Shown here one piece after another: positions 1 to 10,904 of a DNA stretch of 64,000 nucleotides. The stretch is taken from positions 39,842,921 to 39,906,920 of the forward strand of contig CM038718.1 in the NCBI GenBank assembly GCA_021613375.1, given 5' to 3'. Both the position numbers and the translations under genes were made by a program. Source of the stretch: Megaleporinus macrocephalus. Lineage: Eukaryota; Chordata; Actinopteri; Characiformes; Anostomidae. Position 1 is the stretch's first letter. Every line of letters starts with the position of its first letter. The notes below the pieces were generated by a model. It did not search any database, was not told where the DNA came from, and saw only the letters and a list, made by a program, of their open reading frames with translations.

Positions 1-224
1 GCATGCTGACGAGACCAAAGCAACATGATGTGCGACCGCTTTCATCCTTCAGAAGGGACAGGGCCACTTTTCTCTCACAGCCACGCCAGCGTCGCTCTGT
101 ACACTGGACACAGGTTCAGTACTGCCCTGAAGTAAAAGCGGAATACATACAGCAATGAATACTGAATATTCAGCATGATTGACAATCATCCCTATAATAT
201 ATATATGTGTTATGGATACTTAAT
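1..224. other. Single-copy DNA at left edge
   Basis: No repeat, open frame or RNA gene is visible. It leads into the AT-rich array that begins near 225. Confidence 0.5.
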
Positions 225-1370
225 TTTTAGTAGGTTCGAAATTCAAGTCTATAATTTACATAATACATAATGAATTCGCAGTAGGTTTTAAATACAAACC
301 TATGATGTACATCGTAATAGGTACTGAATTTCCAGTAGATTGTAAATTGAGCCCTATTATATATATATGGTAAATAGATACAAGCCTATATGATAGATAC
401 TGAATTAGCAGTAGGTTTGAAATTCAAACCTATGATGTACATGGTAATAGGTACCGAATTTCCAGTAGATTTGAAAATGAGCCCTATAATATACATGTGT
501 TATGGATATTGAATTTTCAGTAGGTTTGAAATTCATCCTGTAATATATATGGTAATAGATACTGACTTTCCAGTAGGTTTGAAATTCAAGCCTGTAATAT
601 ATATGATAATATATACTGAATTACCAGTAGATTTGAAATTGAGCCCTATAATATATATGTGTTATGGATATTGAATTTTCAGTAGGTTTGAAATTCATCC
701 TGTAATATATATGGTAATAGATACTGACTTTCCAATAGGTTTGAAATTCAAGCCTGTAATATATATGACAATATATACGGAATTACCAGTAGATTTGAAA
801 TTGAGCCCTATAATATATATGTGTTATGGATATTGAATTTTCAGTAGGTTTGAAATTCATCCTGTAATATATATGGTAATAGATACTGACTTTCCAGTAG
901 GTTTAAAATTCAAGCCTGTAATATATATGATAATATATACTGAATTACCAGTAGATTTGAAATTGAGCCCTATAATATATATGGTAATAGATACTAATTT
1001 AGCAGTAGGTTTGAAATTCAAACCTATAATGTATATGATAATAGATACTAATTTAGTAGTAGGTTTAAAATTCAAACCTATGATGTATATGGTAATAAAT
1101 ACTAATTTAGCAGTAGGTTTAAAATTCAAACCTATAATATATATGGTAATAGATACTGAATTAGCAGTAGGTTTGAAATTCAAACATATGATGTATATGG
1201 TAATAGGTACTGAATTTCCAGTAGATTTGAAATTGAGCCCTATAATATATATGGTAATAGATACTAATTTAGCAGTAGGTTTAAAATTCAAACCTATGAT
1301 GTACATGGTAATAGTCTTGAATTTCAAACCTACTGGAAATTCAGTATCTATGATAAATATGGTGATAGAT
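225..1370. repeat. 54 bp AT-rich minisatellite, about 21 units
   Basis: Degenerate head-to-tail units share the cores GCAGTAGGTTTGAAATTCAA and ATATATGGTAATAGATACTG. The 54 bp period is clear at 1145 to 1199. Because 54 is a multiple of three and the unit lacks stops, both strands stay open over 860-1400 with an 18-residue period. That is a by-product of the repeat, not a gene. Units on the left (225-850) are more diverged than those on the right. Confidence 0.9.
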
Positions 1371-1590
1371 TACATCTCAGAGGCTCCAAACTCGACTCTG
1401 TGATGCGGCCTAAGCGACTCTGACTCACACCTGAGAGACTCCAGACTCTGACTTGGAGCTAAAACCTTAGCGATTCAAAACTCAGCTCAGACTCACACCT
1501 CAGAGACCCCAGATCTGACTCGGACTCACACCTTAGAGACCCCAGATTTAACTCGGTCTTATACCTCAGACTCCACACCTACACCCTCTG
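1371..1590. repeat. Short degenerate tandem repeat (about 45 bp)
   Basis: Phrases like GACTCACACCTCAGAGACCC recur four or five times with variation. The unit is ragged and the boundaries are approximate. Confidence 0.6.
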
Positions 1591-2235
1591 CAGCCGAGAC
1601 CCTCAGCCTCAACGTGGACTCGCGTGAGGCTGATCATACAGACGTAGGAAGTTACTCCAAACTGATGGGGGCACATTGCTGTGTGAGGTTATGCGGTCGC
1701 GGTAAAACCAGCCGTTGTGCCTCGCGGGCAGTGCCAGAGCAGCAGGCAGTGATGATCAGGCCTGAGCCGTTTGATAAGGGCCTGCGGAGATGAATGATGA
1801 GCTGAAAGTACGCTGAGTCGAAACTAAATTGAGCTGAATTGAGAAGTCATTAGCAGAATGGGCCGGTGACCAAGAAGCGCCTGTTTTCGAAACCCACTTA
1901 CAGGCACAGGTGCACTGCCCTTGAGAGCGAGGCACATTACAGCAATCGATTTGATTAAAAAACAGGAAAAAAACAAAAACAGCAAAACAAAACAAATCAG
2001 AGAAAAGCAGAGAGACTGGAAAAAAGCGGATTACAGGAAATATGAGGGCCTGAAAGGGCATCTTGAAAAGAACTAACATGAAAAAGCTTTGATGAAAGAG
2101 TTCAAAAGCTCTCCAACCAGGAAAAAGCTCAGGCCCCCCAAAAACGACTGCATGGGGGGGATTAGTTAAACCCCTAGAGGCTTATTCACCAATTTGTATG
2201 CTTGGACCACCGAGTGTACTGATGAAGTAAATCAC
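1591..2235. other. Single-copy DNA, no gene seen
   Basis: There is an A-rich stretch around 1950-2040 and no recognisable exon. An open frame on the minus strand at 1756-2079 has low-complexity composition and no domain that I recognise. Confidence 0.45.
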
Positions 2236-3360
2236 AAACACCTCCGTATCCCTACATAGTACATACATACATACATCCATCAAACCCAGACTGAGTCCCA
2301 AACACCTCCATATCCCTACATAGTACATACATACATACATCAAACCCAGACTGAGTCCCAAACACCTCCATAGCCCTACATAGTACATACATACACACAT
2401 CAAACCCAGACTGAGTCCCAAACACCTCCATATCCCTACATAGTACATACATCCATCAAACCCAGACTGAGTCCCAAACACCTCCATATCCCTACATAGT
2501 ACATACATACATACATCAAACCCAGACTGAGTCCCAAACACCTCCATAGCCCTACATAGTACATACATACACACATCAAACCCAGACTGAGTCCCAAACA
2601 CCTCCATATCCCTACATAGTACATACATACATCAAACCCAGACTGAGTCCCAAACACCTCCATATCCCTACATAGTACATACATACGTACATTAAACCCA
2701 CACTGAGTCCCAAACACCTCCATATCTCTACAAAGTACATACATACACACATCAAACCCAGACTGAGTCCCAACCACCTCCATATCCCTACATAGTACAT
2801 GCATACATACATCAAACCCAGACTGAGTCCCAAACACCTCCATATCCCTACATAGTACATACATACATACATCAAACCCAGACTGAGTCCCAAACACCTC
2901 CATATCCCTACATAGTACATACATACATCAAACCCAGACTGAGTCCCAAACACCTCCATGTCCCTACATAGTACATACATACATACATCAAACCCAGACT
3001 GAGTCCCAAACACCTCCATATCCCTACATAGTACATACATACATCAAACCCAGACTAAGTCCCAAACACCTCCATATCCCTACATAGTACATACATACAT
3101 ACATCAAACCCAGACTGAGTCCCAAACACCTCCATATCTCTACATAGTACATACATACATACATCAAACCCAGACTGAGTCCCAAACACCTCCATATCTC
3201 TACATAGTACATACATACATACATCAAACCCAGACTGAGTCCCAAACACCTCCATATCCCTACATAGTACATACATACATCAAACCCAGACTGAGTCCCA
3301 AACACCTCCATATCCCTACATAGTACATACATACATACATCAAACCCAGACTGAGTTCCA
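2236..3360. repeat. 60/56 bp minisatellite, about 19 units
   Basis: Units carry CCCAGACTGAGTCCCAAACA followed by CTCCATATCCCTACATAGTA and a short run of ACAT. Unit length switches between 60 and 56 bp, mainly through loss or gain of one ACAT tetramer inside the monomer. Substitutions such as tagccc/tatccc and acacac/acatac form recurring sub-types. All reading frames across it are repeat artefacts. Confidence 0.95.
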
Positions 3361-3639
3361 AGTGATGGGACCTTTAACTTTCAGGTCAGCTCCTTTCTTT
3401 TGCTCATTAATGAGCTCAAAGTCTCCTTCTCAACAATTAATTAACTATAAGCAGGTAATTACTAAAGCTCCAGTACACATACTTACAGTATATAATGTGT
3501 TTATAAGTTAATTAACTGTTTTTTGACTACATTTTAATTAACAGTAGCCTCTCAGTCGTATTACCAAAGTAATAATTACTTGGATTCTTACCAGTGATCT
3601 AAGATCAAAAGGCCTAACAGGCTGACTTCTGTTAGTATA
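3361..3639. other. AT-rich single-copy spacer
   Basis: No repeat or gene is recognised between the minisatellite and the Tc1-like element. It contains several AATTAA-type words. Confidence 0.4.
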
Positions 3640-3641
3640 TA

Positions 3642-4892
3642 CAGGGAGGAAAATAAGTATTCGAACACCCTGCGACTTTGCAAGTTCTCCCAGAGGGGTC
3701 TGAGATTTTTTATGAATTTATTTGTGTGTTACTGCTGCAGATAAGTATTGGGACACCTGTGATGTTAATGTTAATATTTGATTCAGTAGCCTTTGTTTGC
3801 AGTTACAGAGGTCAAACGTGTCCTGTAGTTTTCCACCAGGTCTGCACTGTAGCAGTGGTTTTGGTCCATTCCTCCACACAGATCTTCTCCAGATCAGCCA
3901 GGTTTCTGGGCTGTCGCTGAGAAACACAGAGTTTGAGCTCCCTCTAAAGATCTTCTATAGGGTTTAGGTCTGGAGACTGGCTAGGCCACTCCAGAACCTT
4001 GAAAATCTCGCAATACATCGCCCCGGTCATACTCTCCTTAATACAATGCAGTTGTCCTGCCCCATTTGCAGAACATCACTCCCCCAAAGCATGATGCTTC
4101 CACCACCATGCTTCACAGTAGGGATGGTGTTTTTGGGATGGTACTCATCATTCTTCCTCCTCCAAACACGGCGATTAAAACCAAAAAGTTCTATTATGGT
4201 CTCATCTGACCACAGAACCTTCTCCAATGACTCCTCTGGATCATCCAAATGGTCATGGGCAAACTTAAGATGGGCCTGGAAGTGTGCTGATTTATGACAA
4301 ACTATGATGACTTCGTGTATTACCCACAGTAACCTTGGAAACAGAGGTGCCAGCTCTCTTCAGGTCATTGAGCAGCTCCTCCTGTGTAGTTCTGGGCTGG
4401 TTCCTCACCTTTCTTAGGATCATTGATACGCCAGGAGGTGAGATCTTGCATGGAGCCCCCGTCTGAGGGAGATGGACAGTCATGTTTAGCTTCTTCCATT
4501 TTCAAATAATTGCTCCAACAGTTGATCGTTTTTCACCAAGCGGCTTGGCTATTGCCCTGTAGCTCTTTCCAGCCGTGTGGAGGTCTACAGTTTTGTCTCT
4601 GGTGTCTCTCTTTGGACAGCTCTTTGGTCTTAGCCGTGTAAGTAGTTAGAGTCTTACTGATTGTGTGGGGTGGACAGGTGTCTTTATACAGCTTACAACC
4701 TCAAACAGGTGCTTCTAATTTAGAATAATAAGTGGAGGTGGACTTTTTCGAGGCAGACTCTTCGAGGGCCAGAGTTTTTGCTGATTGGCAGGTGTTCAAA
4801 TACTTATTTGCAGCAGTAGCACACAAATAAATTATTAAAAAATCATACATTGTGATTTCCAGATTTTTTTTTTAGATTTTGTTTCTCACAGT
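3642..4892 (-). mobile_element. Tc1-like DNA transposon, defective
   Basis: The left end begins CAGGGAGGAAAATAAGTATT immediately after a TA dinucleotide at 3640-3641, as expected for Tc1/mariner insertion at TA. The long inverted terminal repeats are typical of teleost Tc1 families: CAGATAAGTATTGGGACACC near 3738 mirrors GGTGTTCAAATACTTATTTG near 4791. The left repeat has an internal deletion relative to the right one. The right repeat stops at about 4892 without the outer terminus. The interior carries a broken transposase on the minus strand. The element is dead, and I am confident of the superfamily. Confidence 0.9.
3720..4490 (-). pseudogene. Tc1-type transposase remnant
   Basis: Read on the minus strand, three pieces in different frames match Tc1 transposase order. 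The N-terminal helix-turn-helix region (4292-4483) includes [18 protein letters not shown]. The catalytic core start (4027-4248) includes VLWSDET, which holds the first catalytic Asp, and [12 protein letters not shown]. The segment near 3948-4022 includes EWPSQSPDLNPIE with the catalytic Glu, followed directly by a stop where Trp is expected. The section normally holding the second catalytic Asp is deleted between the second and third pieces. A C-terminal tail follows at 3718-3927. Transposition activity is excluded. Confidence 0.88.
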
Positions 4893-4923
4893 CTATATAT
4901 TTATCTATATATTATATATATAC

Positions 4924-5176
4924 ATATCGTTGCTGTCCAATGAAAAACATCTCTATTTTTGTCGATTTTCATTTTTCTACATCATTTGAACACGACAGCT
5001 GCCGTTGACCATGTCTACAATTGCCATGATAAATGGACCAATAGAAATGCTTTAAAATCACTTGTAAAAAAGTCTGCTTACATTGACTTACACTGAAAGC
5101 AAAGACAGTCTTTGGCCTCTCCTGTAAAGTTCCTATTTAAAAAAAAAAAAATAATTCCATTGGACAGCGACAATAT
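4924..5176. mobile_element. Short inverted-repeat element (MITE-like), 253 bp
   Basis: It is bounded by 19 bp inverted repeats: ATATCGTTGCTGTCCAATG at 4924-4942 and, on the opposite strand, ATATTGTCGCTGTCCAATG at 5158-5176, with two mismatches. The interior is AT-rich and noncoding. A second, diverged copy of the same interior lies at 5311-5523. The superfamily cannot be assigned from sequence alone, and no convincing target duplication was seen. Confidence 0.72.
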
Positions 5177-5310
5177 ATTATTTATCTATATTATGTATTA
5201 CATTTTAATAACCCAGTAATTGTGTAATGTCTAGCAAAACAAGACAAATCACTCAAAGTTCTGAGGCTTAAAGGAAGTATTGTATCTATTTTTGACCCCA
5301 ACACTAAAAG

Positions 5311-5523
5311 AAATCGTCACTGTCCAAAGCGTCTCCATTTTTGTTGATTTTCATTTTTCAACATCATTTGAATGCGACAGCTGCCGTTTACATTGTGTGA
5401 CAGTTTCATGATAAATGGACCAATAGAAATGCTCCAAAATAGCTTGGAAAAAATTCTGGTTCCACTGACTTGCATTGAAAGTGAAGGCAGTTTTTGTCCT
5501 ACCCTGTAAAGTTGCTGTTTTAG
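5311..5523. mobile_element. Second copy of the 4924 element, right end lost
   Basis: It shares long stretches with 4930-5160 in the same orientation, such as CATGATAAATGGACCAATAG and GACAGCTGCCGTT. The left end resembles the terminal repeat (ATCGTCACTGTCCAAAG), but the right terminal repeat is not recognisable. An open frame on the minus strand here is incidental. Confidence 0.7.
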
Positions 5524-5830
5524 AGATACTAGACACAGTTTTGGTTCAAATAAATATCTAATTCCAAACCTTCACTCATCCATGACCTTGTCTCCAATTT
5601 TCACGCTCCATCTTTCCGCCCTCAGAGTGGCCTCTCTTGTCGTTCAAGGCGTAGTGGTCAGTGGTTGTTGCTGTCATCAAGTCCACAGAGGTGCTGCTGT
5701 CTGATTGGCTGCTTATCACGACGAAACGAGGACCATCTGGAATCGTCCGCCGGCCCAGCCAGGTTGACTTGACCTAATCTGACAGCTCACAAGAGAGAGA
5801 CTCTCTATTAATATAATAATAAAGCCGGAG
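5524..5830. other. Single-copy DNA
   Basis: Mixed composition. No repeat, exon or RNA is recognised. Confidence 0.4.
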
Positions 5831-5869
5831 GGCGGGGGGCAGTGGCGGGGGGTTCTCTATAGGTCTGTT

Positions 5870-6435
5870 TAAAGGGCTGATTTCCTGTATTTCCGAGAGA
5901 AACGCAGGACGGTTGTGCACGAGGGATGAATAAACGACAAGTAGAGGAGTGCGGGTCAGTGTGTTTGGGGATCTGCTCTGAGTGAGTAGAGGCAGTTTGG
6001 AGGTTGTAGGTTAAATGAAACCATGATGTTTGGGTTTGGCCAAAAATTAATAGGATCCTATGGGCGGAACGAGGGATCAATAAACAATAAATAGACGAGT
6101 GCAGGTCAGTCGGTCTGTGGATTAGAGTTCGGGGATCTGCTCTGAGTGAGTACAGCCAGTTTTGAGGCTGGAGGTTTAATTAAACCATGATGTTTGGGTG
6201 CTCTCGAAAATGAATGGGACTCTATGGGGAGAAAAGAGGGATGGAAAAAAACGACACACAGACGAGTGCAGGTGTAGCCAACATGGTCGGGGGTCTGCCC
6301 TGAGTCAGTGATGTGTGTATGTGATGCGGCGTCTGTGGGTGGGGCAGGAGAAATCCAGGAGAGAGTCCAGGAGAAATCTGGAACAACCCTTTGTTGTTCA
6401 AACTGAAGCTCAAGATATGATCTACTTCTTTCAGC
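5870..6435. repeat. Interspersed repeat with about 150-170 bp internal duplication
   Basis: Two to three related segments (about 5918-6067, 6068-6235 and 6236-6340) each contain GAGGGATSAATAAAC-like and AACCATGATGTTTGGGT motifs. The same family occurs at 44743-44935 and, inverted, at 45350-45800. The right end (6367-6435) shares GTCCAGGAGAAATCTGGAAC and nearby text with 33605-33672, so more than one dispersed element may be joined here. Confidence 0.65.
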
Positions 6436-6436
6436 T

Positions 6437-6582
6437 GTGAGTCTGGACAGTGAGTCTGGACAGTGAGACTGGACAGTGAGTCTGGACAGTGAGACTGGAC
6501 AGTGAGTCTGGACAGTGAGACTGGACAGTGAGTCTGGACAGTGAGACTGGACAGTGAGACTGGACAGTGAGTCTGGACAGTG
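6437..6582. repeat. 13 bp minisatellite, about 11 units
   Basis: The unit GTCTGGACAGTGA alternates with GACTGGACAGTGA almost perfectly. Confidence 0.95.
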
Positions 6583-6745
6583 GTTTGGGTGGATAGAGAC
6601 TTTGTGAACTGACCACTAGTGTTTGCACACAGAGGAACTTGACCTCCACATTTAACTCAATGAAACACCCACATACACACAGATTAGTGAACACACACAC
6701 TAGGGCACAGTAAAACACCCACATACACACACTAGTGAACACACA

Positions 6746-6760
6746 CACTAGGGGGCGGTA
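6746..6760 (+). promoter_or_regulatory. CTCF-like motif
   Basis: CACTAGGGGGCGGTA fits the core of the vertebrate CTCF consensus (CASYAGRKGGCRSY). It lies in a SINE-B array unit. Occupancy is unknown. Confidence 0.35.
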
Positions 6761-7000
6761 AAACACCCACATACACACACACACACACTAGTGAACACAC
6801 ACACACTAGGGGCAGTGAAACACACACATACATACACACTAGCGAACACACACACTAGAGGGCTGTGAAACACCCACATACACACACACTAGTGAACACA
6901 CACACTAGGGCACAATAAAACACCCACATACACACACTAGTGAACACACACACTAAGGGGGTGTGAAACACCCACATACACACACACTAGTGAACACACA

Positions 7001-7015
7001 CACTAGGGGGCTGTG
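7001..7015 (+). promoter_or_regulatory. CTCF-like motif, one mismatch
   Basis: CACTAGGGGGCTGTG has one departure from the CTCF core, a T where a purine is expected. It lies in the same SINE-B array. Confidence 0.25.
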
Positions 7016-7255
7016 AAACACCCACATATACACACACTAGTGAACACACACACTAGGGGCCAGTGAAACACCCACATACACAAACACTAGTAAACACACA
7101 CTTTGGAGCAGTGAGCACACTTACCCAGAGTGGTGGACCACCCTATCCACAGTACTCGGGGGGGCAGTTTGGTGTCTTTAGGAACTTCAGTCACATCCTG
7201 TCTGTTCATGAGATTGATCCACCGACCTTCTGGTCACAAGTCTGGTTCCAGGAGG

Positions 7256-7886
7256 TCCGGGAGCTGCTCCACCTTAAACAGCATTCACCAGCGCTGCGTC
7301 TCCCGCGTCTCCTTCTTCACCAGGATGTGACAATATGGCAACATGGAGTAGTGAGATCACATGCAGCTGAGGACAGAAGTTTACAGACATTAAACCTGTT
7401 GTTTTGTGTGACATCACAGCCGGCTGTCCTCACACAGACCGTCAGGTTGACATGGTAACATTGTTTACACACGGCGAGAAGAAAGCAGGGTTTTTCCTGA
7501 GACGGGCTCTTTAACTCAGTTCACTTCTGTCTCTCATTAATGAGCTCATTTATTTATGGCTCTGACTAACTAACCAGCCGAGGATTCCTGACCCAGCCTT
7601 CCTCGCGAGACCTCCTGTCACATCTACATATTTTTAATAGCTCCTAACTCAGCGAGCCTTCAGACGTCGCCTCCAATCAGAGAGATGCAAGACGCTTTTT
7701 TGACATCTGTCAGCTTTGAAATCCAAATCAAATTCCCAGGACGTGCATCCGCTTAAACTTCCCTCCTCCGCGCTTCCAGCGCTCCATCACGAGACCACCA
7801 CCACGACTTCTGACGGAGCGCACAGAAAGGGCTTCACCTACGCGATCTGATCTACATGAGATTAATTCAAAACACATTTCAACTAA

Positions 7887-7888
<2 letters not shown>
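7256..7888. other. Single-copy DNA, no gene seen
   Basis: From about 7500 to 7860 the sequence is complex and non-repetitive (ATTAATGAGCTCATTTATTT near 7536), which could be a noncoding conserved element. No exon with recognisable coding similarity was found. Confidence 0.35.

Positions 7889-7927
<39 letters not shown>
7889..7927. repeat. (AAT)n microsatellite
   Basis: About 13 uninterrupted AAT triplets. Confidence 0.97.
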
Positions 7928-7930
<3 letters not shown>

Positions 7931-8014
7931 GCTGTTACAGGACACTGTGGTACATTAAGTACTTTTAAACTATGAACCTTCTGATTGAACATTATAGTCT
8001 GTCATTACGGAAAC

Positions 8015-8070
8015 TGACTACAGACACTAGGGGGCAGTAAACATAGACACCCACATACAGACACACTCAT
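8015..8070 (-). mobile_element. SINE-B fragment
   Basis: It contains CACTAGGGGGCAGTA and then ACACCCACATACAGACACAC, matching the internal unit of SINE-B at 6.7 and 57.5 kb. Neither SINE end is present. Confidence 0.55.
8025..8039 (+). promoter_or_regulatory. CTCF-like motif
   Basis: CACTAGGGGGCAGTA fits the CTCF core within a SINE-B fragment. This is a sequence match only. Confidence 0.35.
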
Positions 8071-8075
8071 TTGAA

Positions 8076-8526
8076 TCACTGTAAACACCATCATCACCAC
8101 TATAACCAACATCACCACCACTGTATACACCATCATCACCACTATAACCAACATCACCACCACTGTAAACACCATCACCACCACTACAAACACCATCACC
8201 ACCACCACTGTAAACACCATCACCACCACTACAAACACCATCACCACCACTGTAAACACCATCACCACCACTATAACAGACATCACCACCACTATAAACA
8301 CCATCACCACCACTGTAAACACCATCACCATCACTATAACAGACATCACCACCACTGTAAACACCATCACCACCACCACTGTAAACACCATCACCACCAC
8401 CACTGTAAACACCATCACCACCACTGTATCCACCATCACTACCACCACTGTATTCACCATCACCACCACTGTATCCACCATCACTACCACCACTGTATCC
8501 ACCATCACTACCACCACTGTAAACAC
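8076..8526. repeat. CAC-rich minisatellite, 15-21 bp units
   Basis: Units such as CACCATCACCACCACTGTAA vary in the number of CAC triplets. Units are mostly multiples of three, so all frames run open, giving His-rich on plus and Val-rich or Gly-rich on minus. These are repeat artefacts, not proteins. The array directly follows the SINE-B fragment at 8015-8070. Confidence 0.93.
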
Positions 8527-8937
8527 CTTCTGAACCGTTTCCCACCATAACCCACTCTGAATCTCTCTGCTGTTCGGCCATTAAAAGTTAGTCTCTGTGT
8601 TAAACAGAAACACTGGCTCCTCTCGTTCGTCTCTGTGTTCGCTGAGAGTCTTTACTGATAAATGATCTCCCTCTGGAGTTTCGTGATGCAAACATTTTAC
8701 AGATAATGACTGCCGTCCAGAGAGCGACTCCGCCTGAGATTAATTTTGACTTCCTGCCGAATTCGATTAAATTGTCTGTCTTCGTTTCTTCTCTCGGTAC
8801 CTGTCAGGGGACCGGCTCTTGCTGTTTGCCCGTTACATCTAAATGATTTCATTTCCTTAAACATTTCAGGTGGACGCGGCTATTAGACGCAACAGAGACA
8901 CTTCATAAGAGGTACAGTGTTTACTTTAATTATGTTG
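8527..8937. other. Single-copy DNA
   Basis: No recognisable exon or repeat. Composition is mixed. Confidence 0.4.
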
Positions 8938-9031
8938 AGCATAAATAAATAAATAAATAAATACATATATATATAAAAATAATATTTAAAGATATTTATA
9001 TTACTTTGTATTGTATGTATGATATATGATT

Positions 9032-9068
<37 letters not shown>

Positions 9069-9070
9069 CT
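8938..9070. repeat. (AAAT)n and (GATA)n microsatellites
   Basis: (AAAT)n runs at about 8940-8965 and a clean (TAGA)n run of about nine units at 9033-9068. They are separated by AT-rich DNA. Confidence 0.93.
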
Positions 9071-9600
9071 TTAAACAAGGTTTTAAGGTGTGTCTGTGAG
9101 AACCTTTGCACAAGCTGGTGAGGAAACCTCACTCTTGGCCTTCTGGAGACTCAGTGTATTGTTTATTTTTTATTGTTTTATATCCTTCCTCCTTTTCTCT
9201 TTTCCAATAAGTTGAGTGACATTTTCATTTTTGACCTACAGCTTTTCTTCCTCTCTCATCCTCTTCCGTTTCTCTCTCTGCCCTTTTTCCAACTTTGTAA
9301 TCATATTTCAGCTTGTTTTTTTTCTCAGACCAGGTTTCCTGCTGTGCCGCCTTTATCCCCCTCTGTCCCCTCGGTTCTCTTCTAATCTCAGCCAGGACTC
9401 CAGCTATACGTTAACGGTTATTACAGTTTGATTCTGCTCAGTAAGTACATTATCACTATCGAGATCTCAGCCTTTTATATCATTTCTTACACATCAGCCG
9501 TCCTTTACACACTTATATATTTCATGGTGAACAGACTGATCGACGTGATCCAGATTTACTACAAATATCATCTTGTAAGACTGAATGTACATTAATGTTG
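9071..9600. other. Single-copy DNA with T/C-rich stretch
   Basis: 9165-9400 is pyrimidine-rich on the plus strand. No gene is recognised. Confidence 0.4.
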
Positions 9601-9602
9601 GA

Positions 9603-10510
9603 ATCGTGAACTGGTGCAATGTATGATAAACTGGATCACAACATAGTGAACAGGTGAAAGGCATGGTATGAGTGTAAGACATGGTGAACTGGTGCACGAC
9701 ATGGACATTTGGTACAAACATGGTGAACTGGTGCACAACATAGACAATTGGTACAAGACATGGTGAACTGGTGCACGACATGGACATTTGGTACAAACAT
9801 GGTGAACTGGTGCACAACATAGACAATTGGTACAAGACATGGTGAACTGGTGCACGGCCTGAAGAATTTATACAAGACATGGTGAACTGGTGCACGGCCT
9901 GAAGAATTTATACAAGACATGGTGAACTGGTGCACGGCCTGAAGAATTTATACAAGACATGGTGAACTGGTGGACGGCCTGAAGAATTTATACAAAACAT
10001 GGTGAACTGGAGCACGACATGGACAACTGGTACAAGACATGGTGAACTGGTGCACAACATGGACAACTGGTACAAGACATGGTGAACTGGTGTACGACAT
10101 GGACAACTGGTACAAGACATGGTGAACTGGTGCACGACATGGACAACTGGTACAAGACATGGTGAACTGGTGCACGGCCTGAAGAATTTATACAAGACAT
10201 GGTGAACTGGTGGACGGCCTGAAGAATTTATACAAAACATGGTGAACTGGAGCACGACATGGACAACTGGTACAAGACATGGTGAACTGGTGCACAACAT
10301 GGACAACTGGTACAAGACATGGTGAACTGGTGTACGACATGGACAACTGGTACAAGACATGGTGAACTGGTGCACGACATGGACAACTGGTACAAGACAT
10401 GGTGAACTGGTGCACGACATGGACAACTGGTACAAGACATGGTGAACTGGTGCACGACATGGACAACTGGTACAAGACATGGTGAACTGGTACAAGAAAT
10501 GATGAACTGT
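9603..10510. repeat. 40 bp minisatellite, about 20 units
   Basis: Units read ACATGGTGAACTGGTGCACG followed by ACATGGACAACTGGTACAAG. A variant second half (GCCTGAAGAATTTATACAAG) occurs in runs. The stretch 9950-10190 is repeated at 10190-10430 with the same order of variants, so a block of about 240 bp was itself duplicated. Units before 9680 are decayed. Confidence 0.93.
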
Positions 10511-10900
10511 TTAACATGGGAAGATCACATTCCCCCTAAACTATCTCTGTAAGGATTCACGTTTTCACCAACTGGTTGTTCAGCGTAAGAGTGAACTCTT
10601 CCAGGAACATGAAAGAGGAACATCCAGGTTCATTAGACATCTCAGCTCTTCAACACTGATAATGAGCTGGAGCAGCGTTAGAAGATTTCTGGAGGAAAAC
10701 AGCTCGATATGAATCATCACGGCTGATATTTGAGTCTGAACTCTCCCAACGCTCTTTAGTCCAGTTTCACTCTCGGCTTCGTCTCCGAGTCCGAGTTCAG
10801 GGTGCTCTTTCGAAATGTTTTTAAATGTTAGAGAGAAATTAAACATCTTCATTATATAACACTCACTTACTCACCGCCCCTGCCCGCTGAACAGTTAGTG
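10511..10900. other. Single-copy DNA
   Basis: No repeat or gene recognised. Confidence 0.4.
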
Positions 10901-10904
10901 TGTG

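Larger units (their letters stand above)
6660..7090. repeat. About 50 bp minisatellite inside SINE-B, about 9 units
   Basis: Units read AAACACCCACATACACACAC, then CTAGTGAACACACACAC, then TAGGGGGCRGTG with variation. Successive CCCACATA words start near 6667, 6718, 6767, 6872, 6921, 6969, 7021 and 7071, with a variant near 6823. The monomer matches a stretch that occurs once in the SINE-B copy at 57.4 kb. Confidence 0.88.
6610..7255 (-). mobile_element. tRNA-derived SINE (family B) with internally expanded array
   Basis: The ends match the unexpanded copy at 57436-57729. The left side has TTTGCACACAGAGGAACTTG followed by GACCTCCACATTTAACTC. The right side has GTGAGCACACTTACCCAGAG and then CCGACCTTCTGGTCACAAG, the decayed tRNA-like head read on the minus strand. 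Between them the unit found once in the 57 kb copy is repeated about nine times. The Pol III B box is degenerate here. Confidence 0.8.

Noticed and set aside
2236..3360. CRISPR-like pattern of regularly spaced repeats
   Set aside because: The repeats have no unique spacers, and the DNA is eukaryotic. These are head-to-tail minisatellite units.
3642..4892. An active Tc1 transposon
   Set aside because: The transposase is split over frames, lacks the second catalytic Asp region, has a stop after the Glu motif, and the right terminus is missing.
8071..8550. His-rich frame that could look like a metal-binding protein
   Set aside because: It is a CAC-rich array, and other frames are equally open (Val-rich and Gly/Asp-rich), so there is no coding signal.
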